A stretch of DNA of 64,000 nt from Zhenhengia yiwuensis (lineage in GTDB: Bacteria; Bacillota; Clostridia; Lachnospirales; Cellulosilyticaceae), in assembly GCF_014384995.1 (NCBI RefSeq), contig NZ_JACRSY010000021.1, positions 3,570 to 67,569 on the forward strand, written 5' to 3'. Under the pieces are notes generated by a model. It saw only the letters and a program-made list of their open reading frames with translations. It was not told the DNA's origin and did not search any database. Position numbers and translations under genes: made by a program. Below, one piece after another: positions 53,198-61,613 of this stretch. The stretch's first letter is position 1; each line of letters opens with the position of its first letter.

Positions 53198-53401
53198 ATG
53201 ATTAGTTATAAACCATTCAGGCACTATATGGTAGAACATGATATTGATAGAGATTATTTATTAAATGAAGTTGGTATTAGCTCGACTACCTTTACTAAGT
53301 TAAATCAAGACAAACCTGTCCGTATGGATATACTTGAAAAAATATGTTTACATTTTAAAATCCCAATTGAACAAGTCATAGAAATAAAAGAAAACCACTA
53401 G
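53198..53401 (+). CDS. Small Cro/C1-type HTH regulator
   Basis: A 67-residue DNA-binding protein. LLNEVGISSTTFTKLNQDKPVRMDILEKICLHFKIPIEQVIEI is a complete XRE-type fold of the kind annotated HTH_26. GGGGGTG precedes the ATG. It is divergent from the ribbon-helix-helix gene and probably controls the region between them, like a Cro/CI pair of a small mobile element. Confidence 0.85.
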   Translation: MISYKPFRHYMVEHDIDRDYLLNEVGISSTTFTKLNQDKPVRMDILEKICLHFKIPIEQVIEIKENH

Positions 53402-53419
53402 GTAAATTCCCCTAGTGGT
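53394..53419. terminator. Bidirectional terminator between two converging HTH genes
   Basis: ACCACTAGG (53394-53402) pairs with CCTAGTGGT (53411-53419), with A-rich and T-rich flanks. The 5' arm includes the last codons of the plus-strand HTH gene. Confidence 0.75.
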
Positions 53420-53423
53420 CTTA

Positions 53424-53729
53424 TTATTTTACATATTTCAAATTGCTACCATATATCTTAATAATCTTTGCTACAGTTCCTTTGCTCAATCCAAATTCTT
53501 CTCCTACTTTACGATAGCTATTTAGTTCTTTATATCTTTTGGCTACATTGTATTGAAAGGTTGAATCTTTTATTTTCGATGGTCTTCCTTTTTTATTTCT
53601 GCTGTTTTCATCAAGATATATCTTAGCCTCACCACGAACAATTTCTGCTAATTCATGCTTTAATACTTGTCTGCATCTGCCGCATTCATGTTTTTCTGGT
53701 ATCCTATCACAACTTTGACATGCTATCAT
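53424..53729 (-). CDS. Zinc-ribbon plus helix-turn-helix protein
   Basis: A 101-residue protein. The start has four cysteines in two pairs (Cys4, Cys7, Cys16, Cys19; CQSC and CGRC), a likely zinc knuckle. After a basic linker (NKKGRPSKIKD) comes a homeodomain-like helix-turn-helix (SYRKVGEEFGLSKGTVAKIIK) like the end of serine recombinases. There is no catalytic domain. It lies downstream of the tape measure gene but behind two terminators, so it is an independent unit, probably a regulator of the element. Confidence 0.72.
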   Translation of the reverse strand: MIACQSCDRIPEKHECGRCRQVLKHELAEIVRGEAKIYLDENSRNKKGRPSKIKDSTFQYNVAKRYKELNSYRKVGEEFGLSKGTVAKIIKIYGSNLKYVK

Positions 53730-53808
53730 ACTTTACTCAACTCCTAAACCGTACATTTATAATGTATTTAGACGATAGTATAATATTTTAAGTTCCATTT
53801 ATAGAAAC

Positions 53809-53848
53809 AAAAAAATACCACTAGGAACGGGGGACGTTTCCTAATGGT
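53809..53848 (-). terminator. Terminator-like hairpin upstream of the zinc-ribbon gene
   Basis: ACCACTAGGAA (53817-53827) pairs with TTCCTAATGGT (53838-53848) with one mismatch, and a seven-base T-run follows on the minus strand. It is the second of two terminators behind the tape measure gene. Its outer arm repeats the ACCACTAGG of the hairpin at 53394. Confidence 0.6.
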
Positions 53849-53941
53849 TTAAAAAAGAGATATAATGATTTAAATCAAAAAATTTAGGATGAAGGGTAGT
53901 AGGATTATACCCTATATTAATGTAGGCTATACATCTGCGCC

Positions 53942-53985
53942 AAAAAAAAGGGTACCTACTAAGAAATTAATCTTAATAAGTACCC
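53942..53985 (-). terminator. Rho-independent terminator of the tape measure gene
   Basis: GGGTAC (53950-53955) pairs with GTACCC (53980-53985) with more pairing inside, and eight T residues follow on the minus strand. It lies seven bases after the tape measure stop, so no tail gene is co-transcribed beyond it. Confidence 0.85.
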
Positions 53986-53991
53986 TATATT

Positions 53992-56900
53992 TTAATATCC
54001 TATATTCATTACACCTTTTAATTTGTCTAAAGTATAATTTGCAATTCTATCTGTTTCTTTTCTTAACAATTTAACCATGTCTTTATCTGGGTTGCCATTA
54101 ATAACAAGATTTACTAATCCACCATCTATTTTTAATTCTGGTTGTGCAGACTTCGTATTAATAAGACCGGTCATATTTGCAGTAATGTTTCTCATCTGAT
54201 TGTTTGTAAATACCCATTCATCTTTGGTAGCCTTTAATATAAGTTCATTTGGTTTTAGATCGTCCCCTAGTCTACCTAATTCAAGACCAGAATGACGTTG
54301 TTTAAGTATAGCACCAGTGTTAGGGTCTAAGTCATATTTTTTACGTTGCTCTTTAACCCATTTCTTCAATCCTTCATTGCTGGTTTTAATTGCTATTTCC
54401 ATCTGTTCATGAAGGTATTTTTGCATATTTAACTGTTCTTTACCTTTTTCAGAAAGACCTCCACTAGAAGGTTTGTTATTACTATCGTTGGAAGATGTTC
54501 CTGTGCTTATATTTTGGTTATTTCCTGTTTCGATTTCTATATTAGTCCAGTGAGCATTCTTTAACTCGTCTTGAAGTCTAACTTGTTCAGCCATTTCGTC
54601 TGTTACATCTTTAAGAATATCAAGTAAATCCATTTGACCATTATTAAACTCGTTAGCTGCATCTGTAGCAAGCCCCCAAGCTTTAACAATATCTTCTTGC
54701 ATTGCATCTCCATATGTAGCGTTGTATTCAAGTAGTTTTTCATACATCTCTTTGTTATTACGCTTAATCATATCTAAAGCATCTTGCCTTAGCTGACCTT
54801 CTTTGTCCAGATACTCATCAAGTTTATCTATCTCTTCTTGCTTTTCTTTTTCAAAAGCCTCTAATTCTTGATCTAATAAGTCTTCTTTATTTTGAAGAGA
54901 TTTATCGTTCTGAAGTTCTTCTTTCTTTTCGAGTAATTCACGTAATTCTTCTTCTAATTCAAGACGTTTTTCATTCATATCACCACTATTATCTAGCGAC
55001 AATTCAGCAATTTTATTGTTAAGAATCTCTTCTTGTTTCTCGATTTCAGATAACTCTTTCTTATAATCCTTATCTTCTTTCTCTTTGCGTAAAGATTCTT
55101 TTTTCTTATTGATGACAGCCTGATAACCATCAATCTCTTCCTGGAATGCTTTCTTTTTAATTTCTATTTCCTTTTTAATCATCTGTATAGTTAAATCAGA
55201 TATAGTTTTAATAGCTGCCTTCTGGTCGTTTAACACCTTTAATCGTTCCTCATAGCCTTTTAATCCTATTTCACGCTGTCTCTCAGCCATAGATTTACGC
55301 ATATTTACAAGTTCTTCTTCTGCATCACACCAGAGTTCTTTATACTTACGAACATCTTCAGCTTCATCATTCAAACCTTGTGCTTTAAGCTGACGTATTT
55401 TATCTTCATATCTAAGCTTAAGACCTAATAGAAGTTGATATTTTTCTTCTTCCTTAGCTTGATATTCTTTACCGCTATCATCCATCAGCATCTGTTCAAG
55501 TTGGATTCGTTTAACTTTATCATCATAAGCACGTTTTTCTAGGTCTGCTATCTTATTGATATTATCTATTTGTTGTTGCTTGCGTTGGTTTTCTTTTTTC
55601 CACCATGCATTCGATAATTCTTCACGTTGTGACATTGTATTAATATATACATTACCTACGTCTATAATCATTGATTTTAAACCTTGTAAACGTTGTTTTT
55701 CCTTATTGTTTGCGCTAGCTAATTGTTTATCAATACCATTAATAACCATATCTAATTGTAATTCTGTGAGATTAGATAAATCAACATCCTCAAACAACTT
55801 AGTTTCTGCTAGCTTATCACGCATTTCAACTATATACTTATCTAACTCTTTAGCCATTTCATCTTGTTTGTTACGTTCTTGTTCAAATAAATGTGATAGG
55901 TGATTAGATTCTTCTAACTCTATATTAGAGTTTCCGAGAAGTGCTGCATTCTCAATTTTAAGATTGGTTAATTCAATAGCTTTCTCTACATCTTCTCCAC
56001 CTTTTAGCACATCATCAACTAATGATTGATAAATTGATTGTATGTATTGTGATTGACTCGAAGATGATTTAGATGATGATTTATTGCCTTTATCTAAATT
56101 AATTGTATCTAGTTTAATAGGAGTAATTGTCATTCCATTAGCTAGTTCCTGGAACTTTCTTTGATACTTTTCGGCCTCAGAATACACCCTATTCATCTCT
56201 AATAAATCAGCTTCAGTTGCATAAGGATTTTCTTTTAGAAATTGTGTCTTATCGAATTTAACTCCATCCATAGTTACACTGAAGTAGTCACTCCAAGCCC
56301 CTGCTAACTTTCCGATTAAGTCCTTTGTAGTCTCCATCTTACTAGATTCTAGGTCAGTATAATTCTTTAAATCAACTTGATATGCTTCTCCAAGATTATC
56401 AAAATAGCCTTCTATTCCTTCGGTTAATGTATTATATAATTGTTCATCTCCTAGAATTTTTGCGTTATAGAAGTCCTCACTTTGCATTAATTCAGCATTG
56501 TAATAATCACCGCTTGCACTTAGCATATTTACATAACTTGTTTGAATACCTTGTTCTTGTTCTGCAATTAATCCAGTTAGGGTTTTTCTAAGTTCTGTTT
56601 CATCATCCAGTGCTGATAATAATTGAGGATATTCATTTGCTATGGTTGATACTGTATCAGCCGATAAAGCATGTTTAGAGTCTAATTCTTCTAGAATAGC
56701 CGTATATCCTGATAACTTAGATTTATAACCTTCAAATTCTGCTATATAATTCTTTTGTGTCTGTATGCCGTCTTTTGTACTTCTATTAACCTCATCAATA
56801 GAAGCGGCTAGATTTTCTTGATCCTTTTGTACATCTATGAAATCAGTACTATTTAAAGTCTTTTGAAACTCTTTTAACTCATCTATGTATGCTTTTTCCT

Positions 56901-59166
56901 TATCAGTAGCTAACTCATAACCTTCTTCTAGGTCTGCTAAATATCCATTAAATTCTTCTATGTACTCAGATGACTTTTGAGTCTCTTGCCCTAGCTTAAC
57001 AATTAATGAATCCTTTTCAATGTCAGATGTTGCATTATCTATTGCCTTTTCTAATTGCTTAATAGTGTTTTGAACATACTCTATGTCTGACTGTCTTCCC
57101 ATTGCATCGCCTAGAGTTCCCCAACCGATTTTACCTTTTCCATATAACTCATTTTTGATAAGCTTTTCATTCTCTTGTGCTAGTAACTTCTCATTCAACT
57201 CAATTTCTTTCTCTAACCCTTTAAGAATAACTTCTTGTTGACTCGTTCTCTGGCTAGAATCAATACTGCTGAGTGCTTTATATGAACCTTTCAATTCGTT
57301 GAGTTTATTTTGCTGGACTTCTACCTTTTTTGTTTGTTCTTCTGTAGAAGTATTTAATATATCAAATACACCAACTATACCCGCTATAGCTGCACCTGCT
57401 ACGCCTATACCCCCTAGACTTAATCCTACTCCTGATAGTAAAGGTTTTATAATAGCTAATACACCTTTTAATTTTGTAGCTACCTTCATAACTCCACCTA
57501 CTCCTATTGTAAGTGCTGATATACTAGCTAATAGTTTTATCGTCCCTTCATCCGTCTTGGATATAGTATCAGCTATTGTTTCTAAACCATTTGCCACATC
57601 ATCTACATAAGGGCTTACAGCCCCACCAACTTCCAACATACTATTCTTTAAGTTTTGGACACTTTTTTCCATCTTTGCAAATTGAGTTGCATCCACTTTT
57701 TCAAAGGCTTCTTGTGTACTTCCTGCACTATTCGTGATTAATTGTAAAGTATCATCAAATCTTTTCCCCTCTTCAGATAGGATTTGTAATGCCGCCTGAT
57801 CTGCCTCAATACTCCCCAACATTTCCATTAATGATGAATTATTTGCCTTAGCTGATTTATCTAAGTGAACGAGTACATCATCAAGTTCTATTCCCTCTTT
57901 CATAGCATCTTGGAAACTCATACCTAATTCTGACTTGATAAGCTTACCTACTACCGTTGTAGAGTTACCTAGTTCATTCAGTAAGGCTCTCATTTGAGTA
58001 ACTGCTTCTGAAGTTGAAGTACCTGATTGTGTAATCAATGCTAATCCCGATAAGGCCTGTTCTAATGATACTCCTGTATTTGCTGCAATTACTGATAATC
58101 CACTAAATTGAGTTGATAATTGTTCTATAGTAGTCTTCCCTACTACCGTTGTCTGGAATAATTGATCTGAAATAGCTTGTAAATCACTGGCTCCCATACC
58201 ATATGAGTTCATAATATTAGTCAATACATCCAGTGTAGATGTTAAGTCAGCAAATCCACCTTTACTTAATTTTAAAGAATGATCTAGAACTTGAGATACA
58301 TCCTCAAATCTCACACTAGAAGATAAGGCTTGATATACTGACTCTCTAATATCTGCCCCAGCTACACCGAATTTGTTTGAAGTCTCTATGATTGAATCAC
58401 CTAGTGCCTCTATTTCTTGTTGGCTAACATCTACAATAGAACTAATTTTAGCCATACCGTACTCATGTTGCATATTTTCACTAGCTCCTAAGCTTCCCAT
58501 AGCTACTGTAGCTGTTCCTAGTCCTACGCCTAATCCCATCATTTTATCACCAATATTTGATAGGTCTTTCTTTCCTAACTTATCTAGCTTTTTATCCAAC
58601 TTATCAGCCGATTTAGTAGAATCGTCCATAACCTTATCCAAACCCTTGATTGACAATTCCGTTTTTGCAAATTCTCTAGAACTATCCTGCAATTCTCCAT
58701 TTAGCTTTACAAGTTGTAGAGAATATTTTTGTACGTTGTTGGCTGCTTCATCGTATTCCTTGTTAGCCTTTTTCAGTTCTTTATATTTACTATTTAATTC
58801 CTTTAAACTTGCTTTAGTTTGCTTATGTTCTTCGCCTAAATTTTTAACATTCTCTTGATAGGCTTTATTTAATCGACTTACATCCTTTTCAATAGCACGC
58901 ATAGACTTTTGTTTAGTCTGTAATTCATTGTTTTCAGCTCTTAAAATTTTCTCAGTTTCTTTAATTTGATTATTTACTAGTTGTGTTTTATTAGCTAATA
59001 ACTCTTGTTTCTTAGCTAGTGCATCCGTATCTTTTTCATTAGCTTTTAACTGTGCCTGTGTATTTTTAAGTTCAGCTTTACTCAGTTTCAGCTGTCTATT
59101 AAAATCTTTTGTTGCTTTTGAATATCCGTCTCTTACCTGTAAAATTACATCTAAATTCTTTGCCAT
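53992..59166 (-). CDS. Phage tail tape measure protein (TP901 type)
   Basis: A 1,724-residue protein that would set tail length. Residues 10-200 are coiled coil. Residues about 210-530 are the TP901-type core (MMGLGVGLGTATVAMGSLG, FGVAGADIRESVYQALSS, LALITQSGTSTSEAVTQMRA). A hydrophobic stretch near 545-620 is the usual membrane-like part (LLASISALTIGVGGVMK). Long charged helices follow to residue 1500. There is no lytic domain. The start follows GGGGG. Unusually, the gene comes 12 bases after a neck gene with no tail tube or chaperone gene between, and no tail gene follows. Confidence 0.92.
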   Translation of the reverse strand: MAKNLDVILQVRDGYSKATKDFNRQLKLSKAELKNTQAQLKANEKDTDALAKKQELLANKTQLVNNQIKETEKILRAENNELQTKQKSMRAIEKDVSRLNKAYQENVKNLGEEHKQTKASLKELNSKYKELKKANKEYDEAANNVQKYSLQLVKLNGELQDSSREFAKTELSIKGLDKVMDDSTKSADKLDKKLDKLGKKDLSNIGDKMMGLGVGLGTATVAMGSLGASENMQHEYGMAKISSIVDVSQQEIEALGDSIIETSNKFGVAGADIRESVYQALSSSVRFEDVSQVLDHSLKLSKGGFADLTSTLDVLTNIMNSYGMGASDLQAISDQLFQTTVVGKTTIEQLSTQFSGLSVIAANTGVSLEQALSGLALITQSGTSTSEAVTQMRALLNELGNSTTVVGKLIKSELGMSFQDAMKEGIELDDVLVHLDKSAKANNSSLMEMLGSIEADQAALQILSEEGKRFDDTLQLITNSAGSTQEAFEKVDATQFAKMEKSVQNLKNSMLEVGGAVSPYVDDVANGLETIADTISKTDEGTIKLLASISALTIGVGGVMKVATKLKGVLAIIKPLLSGVGLSLGGIGVAGAAIAGIVGVFDILNTSTEEQTKKVEVQQNKLNELKGSYKALSSIDSSQRTSQQEVILKGLEKEIELNEKLLAQENEKLIKNELYGKGKIGWGTLGDAMGRQSDIEYVQNTIKQLEKAIDNATSDIEKDSLIVKLGQETQKSSEYIEEFNGYLADLEEGYELATDKEKAYIDELKEFQKTLNSTDFIDVQKDQENLAASIDEVNRSTKDGIQTQKNYIAEFEGYKSKLSGYTAILEELDSKHALSADTVSTIANEYPQLLSALDDETELRKTLTGLIAEQEQGIQTSYVNMLSASGDYYNAELMQSEDFYNAKILGDEQLYNTLTEGIEGYFDNLGEAYQVDLKNYTDLESSKMETTKDLIGKLAGAWSDYFSVTMDGVKFDKTQFLKENPYATEADLLEMNRVYSEAEKYQRKFQELANGMTITPIKLDTINLDKGNKSSSKSSSSQSQYIQSIYQSLVDDVLKGGEDVEKAIELTNLKIENAALLGNSNIELEESNHLSHLFEQERNKQDEMAKELDKYIVEMRDKLAETKLFEDVDLSNLTELQLDMVINGIDKQLASANNKEKQRLQGLKSMIIDVGNVYINTMSQREELSNAWWKKENQRKQQQIDNINKIADLEKRAYDDKVKRIQLEQMLMDDSGKEYQAKEEEKYQLLLGLKLRYEDKIRQLKAQGLNDEAEDVRKYKELWCDAEEELVNMRKSMAERQREIGLKGYEERLKVLNDQKAAIKTISDLTIQMIKKEIEIKKKAFQEEIDGYQAVINKKKESLRKEKEDKDYKKELSEIEKQEEILNNKIAELSLDNSGDMNEKRLELEEELRELLEKKEELQNDKSLQNKEDLLDQELEAFEKEKQEEIDKLDEYLDKEGQLRQDALDMIKRNNKEMYEKLLEYNATYGDAMQEDIVKAWGLATDAANEFNNGQMDLLDILKDVTDEMAEQVRLQDELKNAHWTNIEIETGNNQNISTGTSSNDSNNKPSSGGLSEKGKEQLNMQKYLHEQMEIAIKTSNEGLKKWVKEQRKKYDLDPNTGAILKQRHSGLELGRLGDDLKPNELILKATKDEWVFTNNQMRNITANMTGLINTKSAQPELKIDGGLVNLVINGNPDKDMVKLLRKETDRIANYTLDKLKGVMNIGY

Positions 59167-59178
59167 CTCATTATCCCC

Positions 59179-59556
59179 CTATAATCCTAACTCTTTTTCT
59201 AATTCTCTCAATAACATATTCTCAATTTCATCTTCATTCATATCTATAGCCCTATCAAACCAGCCTTGATGTTGACCTTCCTTGTAATTAAGAATCCAAC
59301 CATAACGCTCTCCATCTTTTTCATTAGTTGCATCATTACTAATCACCGATACACCTTTATTTTTACTTCCACGCTTTACTACAAAACTTTCCTTTAGATT
59401 TCCTGAGTCTTCTGGTGTTTCTTCTTGAATTATAGGTAATGATTGCTCTGCAACCGTTGAAGTTACCTTGTATTTGGTGTCATCTGATAGGCTCAATTTC
59501 CCTACAATGTCCTCTATTTCTTTTAAACTTTTTGTATCAAACTCAAATTTTCCCAC
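59179..59556 (-). CDS. HK97 gp10-like neck/tail completion protein
   Basis: A 125-residue protein of the HK97 gp10 family. VAEQSLPIIQEETPEDSGNLKESFVVKRG is the typical segment (xxxPxDxGxLxxS), and GWFDRAIDMNEDEIENMLL is the C-terminal helix. It starts with GTG (59556), with AAGGGTG upstream. It joins the head-tail connector in relatives. The tape measure gene follows after 12 bases; a terminator separates it from the head genes upstream. Confidence 0.82.
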   Translation of the reverse strand: MGKFEFDTKSLKEIEDIVGKLSLSDDTKYKVTSTVAEQSLPIIQEETPEDSGNLKESFVVKRGSKNKGVSVISNDATNEKDGERYGWILNYKEGQHQGWFDRAIDMNEDEIENMLLRELEKELGL

Positions 59557-59587
59557 GTTTTATTCACCCTTTCTTTTATTAATTAGC

Positions 59588-59655
59588 AAAAAAATAAGTG
59601 CAATCTAATAAAGATACCAATCATTTTTAATTGATATCCTCTATACATTGCACTT
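59588..59655 (-). terminator. Intrinsic terminator inside the phage structural operon
   Basis: AAGTGCAAT (59596-59604) pairs with ATTGCACTT (59647-59655), and inside it GATACCAAT (59613-59621) pairs with ATTGATATC (59630-59638) with one mismatch. Seven T residues follow on the minus strand. It divides the head genes from the gp10-like and tape measure genes. Confidence 0.78.
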
Positions 59656-59657
59656 AT

Positions 59658-60023
59658 CTATAATCTTATTTCATATCTCAATATCAACCATGTTTGACCT
59701 TTGTCTGTAGTTTCTACATGATATCCTACTTGTCTGAAAAATTGACTACTCATAACTTCAGTAATCGCTTTATATAGTCTAGGTAAATCAGCATCTTTTT
59801 TCATATAAGCATTGACCTGAACTGTATGTTTTTCATACGATACTTTCCACCCCTTACTTCCTGGTGTTTGAAGTAGTGGCTTACTGGATAAAAAAGGATT
59901 ATAGCTAATATAAGGTAATTGAACACTCTCATCTCTATTGTTCATAAATACCCTATCACCACATATCTTTTTTATGTCTTCATCAATCTTTAACTTATAG
60001 AGTTTTTCAAGTAACTTTTCCAT
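59658..60023 (-). CDS. Phage tail completion protein, DUF3168-like
   Basis: A 121-residue protein. CGDRVFMNNRDESVQLPYISYNPF near the start and VNAYMKKDADLPRLYKAI and a C-terminal beta strand (GQTWLILRYEIRL) match small tail completion or neck proteins of DUF3168 type. Its ATG follows GAGGTGG and comes directly after the stop of the connector gene. It fits the usual order portal, protease, capsid, connectors, completion proteins. Confidence 0.72.
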   Translation of the reverse strand: MEKLLEKLYKLKIDEDIKKICGDRVFMNNRDESVQLPYISYNPFLSSKPLLQTPGSKGWKVSYEKHTVQVNAYMKKDADLPRLYKAITEVMSSQFFRQVGYHVETTDKGQTWLILRYEIRL

Positions 60024-60344
60024 TTATACCACCTCTTCCACATAAAAAGTAATGGTTAAGGAAGAACTATCATCAACATCTATAATATTGAACGGTCTAC
60101 CTTTTATCTTAATGAATACCTCATTATCTAGAATTAAGTCTCTTCTTTTTCTAAGAGTAACTTTCTTCCGTTGCCTATACGCTATACGGTTGTTTTCAGA
60201 CCTCTCACTAGACTTGATATGCTCTACACATGCCCTATCTGAACAAATAGTTTTTTCTATCTCATCGGTTAATCCTAGATTGTCTTCTATAATTTCAATT
60301 CTATATAATTCAACTAGAGTATTATATTTTCCACTATTCATCAT
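60024..60344 (-). CDS. Phage head-tail adaptor (stopper-like)
   Basis: A 106-residue beta-rich protein (KYNTLVELYRIEIIEDNLG, then KVTLRKRRDLILDNEVFIKIKGRPFNI is the typical core). This matches the small head-tail joining proteins of the SPP1 gp16 / HK97 gp7-like type. The start is one of two adjacent ATGs (60344 or 60341), with AGGTGG upstream. It lies ten bases from the connector gene. Confidence 0.8.
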   Translation of the reverse strand: MMNSGKYNTLVELYRIEIIEDNLGLTDEIEKTICSDRACVEHIKSSERSENNRIAYRQRKKVTLRKRRDLILDNEVFIKIKGRPFNIIDVDDSSSLTITFYVEEVV

Positions 60345-60353
60345 TCCCACCAC

Positions 60354-60650
60354 CTAGCCCACTAAGTTTTGACAATGCATATCCAAAATAGTTTTACAGA
60401 AATTTGTCATTGTAAATTTAACCTCAGACTCACTATCCCTGTTGTTATACGCACTACTACAAAGCATCAAAATAACAAGCATTAAATCGCGTTTAGGATT
60501 TCCGTTCTCATCTAACTTGTATGGATCAACTCCAGTATAAGCTCTTACTTTATCCTCACATGCTTGGAGAATCAATGTTAATAGTGCGTCATCTATAGTG
60601 TAATCATTACTGATATTCAAATAAGCTTTAACGTCTGCAATTGTTAGCAT
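60354..60650 (-). CDS. Phage head-tail connector (gp6-like)
   Basis: A 98-residue helical protein. MLTIADVKAYLNISNDYTID, then LTLILQACEDKVRAYTGV is the hallmark of gp6-like (SPP1 gp15-type) head-tail connectors, which add a ring to the portal. The ATG at 60650 follows AGGTG. The middle section MLVILMLCSSAYNNRDSES is also typical. Confidence 0.85.
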   Translation of the reverse strand: MLTIADVKAYLNISNDYTIDDALLTLILQACEDKVRAYTGVDPYKLDENGNPKRDLMLVILMLCSSAYNNRDSESEVKFTMTNFCKTILDMHCQNLVG

Positions 60651-60659
60651 AGTTATCAC

Positions 60660-61532
60660 CTACTTCTTCTTTGGAGTCTTATTAGTTGTTCGTGTAGTTG
60701 TCGGTGCTACTGGTGCAGTTTCTACCTTTAACACAATAGCACTATCTGGTTTATCCACTACCCCACATACATCAAAGATTGATAAGAATATTTCAGTATT
60801 ATTTGTATTTGAAATATCTGTAAGTTCAATCAATCTTTGCTCATCGTCAAATAATGTACATCTCATTGTCACATCAAGAGGATTAACTAAAGCTGCTACA
60901 ATTCCTTTTTCATTACTAAAGTTATCTGTTACGAACACAGGTAATCCCATATAATGAAGCTTCTTATTTTCCAAATTTCCAAAGAAATCTATTCCTGTAT
61001 CACTTGTTTTACTATCTAAAATAATATCTCTAATTTCTTTAGAAACCATCCAAATAGCTCCTGAAAGATTTGCTGGATCAAATTCTTTGTACATTTCTGT
61101 TAATGTTATAAGTGGCATATTAACTCCACCATCTGTTGTTTTAATAGTCCCTGTACTTGTTATAGTAGGTATAGTAGAATCACTTGGGTATCCATAAAAT
61201 AGGATATTTTCAATAGCTTCTTTTGTACTAATCGCAAAAGCTCTAGTGATTGCATCTCTAAATTTATCATTCTTTTTGAGTAACGATTTAGACACTGCAC
61301 ATTTACTTCCAACTGTCACGGTCTTTAGTCGTTTGGTATCTGCTGCAATATCAGCTTCTAATGCCTCATTCCCATCTTCAATAATACCGAATACTGGATT
61401 ACCCACACTCACTACATTTGCTTCATCATCCACCCATTTAGCAAAATATAAAAGTGGTGAAATTTCTTTATATTTATTTCTAATATCTACACTACAATCA
61501 CTAATTGATTGTCTTAATTGCTCCTCTGTCAT
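60660..61532 (-). CDS. Second HK97-fold major capsid-like protein (290 residues)
   Basis: A 290-residue protein with the pattern of an HK97-fold capsid subunit. It has an E-loop-like strand pair (NEALEADIAADTKRLKTVTVG), a spine helix (SKSLLKKNDKFRDAITRAFA), and the P/A-domain signature AIWMVSKEIRDIILDSKTSD and LHYMGLPVFVTDNF, then EIFLSIFDVCGVVDKPDSAI. It has no N-terminal scaffold domain and ends in a Thr/Lys-rich tail. It follows the usual capsid gene (61614-62753) after an 81-base gap with a hairpin. It may be a minor capsid subunit, a decoration relative or a duplicate. AAAGGA precedes the ATG. Confidence 0.7.
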   Translation of the reverse strand: MTEEQLRQSISDCSVDIRNKYKEISPLLYFAKWVDDEANVVSVGNPVFGIIEDGNEALEADIAADTKRLKTVTVGSKCAVSKSLLKKNDKFRDAITRAFAISTKEAIENILFYGYPSDSTIPTITSTGTIKTTDGGVNMPLITLTEMYKEFDPANLSGAIWMVSKEIRDIILDSKTSDTGIDFFGNLENKKLHYMGLPVFVTDNFSNEKGIVAALVNPLDVTMRCTLFDDEQRLIELTDISNTNNTEIFLSIFDVCGVVDKPDSAIVLKVETAPVAPTTTRTTNKTPKKK

Positions 61533-61566
61533 ATTTAATCATTCCTTTCTATCTCTAAAAAATAAG

Positions 61567-61594
61567 GGATAGACGAGTATACACCCATCTATCC
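61567..61594 (-). terminator. Hairpin between the two capsid genes
   Basis: GGATAGA (61567-61573) pairs with TCTATCC (61588-61594), and a T-rich tail (complement of AAAAAATAA at 61557-61565) follows on the minus strand. It could be a partial terminator that sets the ratio of the two capsid messages. Confidence 0.6.
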
Positions 61595-61613
61595 AATTAT
61601 GTAATTCTTACTT

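Noticed and set aside
58373..58858. A 161-codon plus-strand frame opposite the tape measure gene
   Set aside because: It is the antisense shadow of a clear coding gene, low in complexity (Ser/Leu rich), and has no ribosome site.
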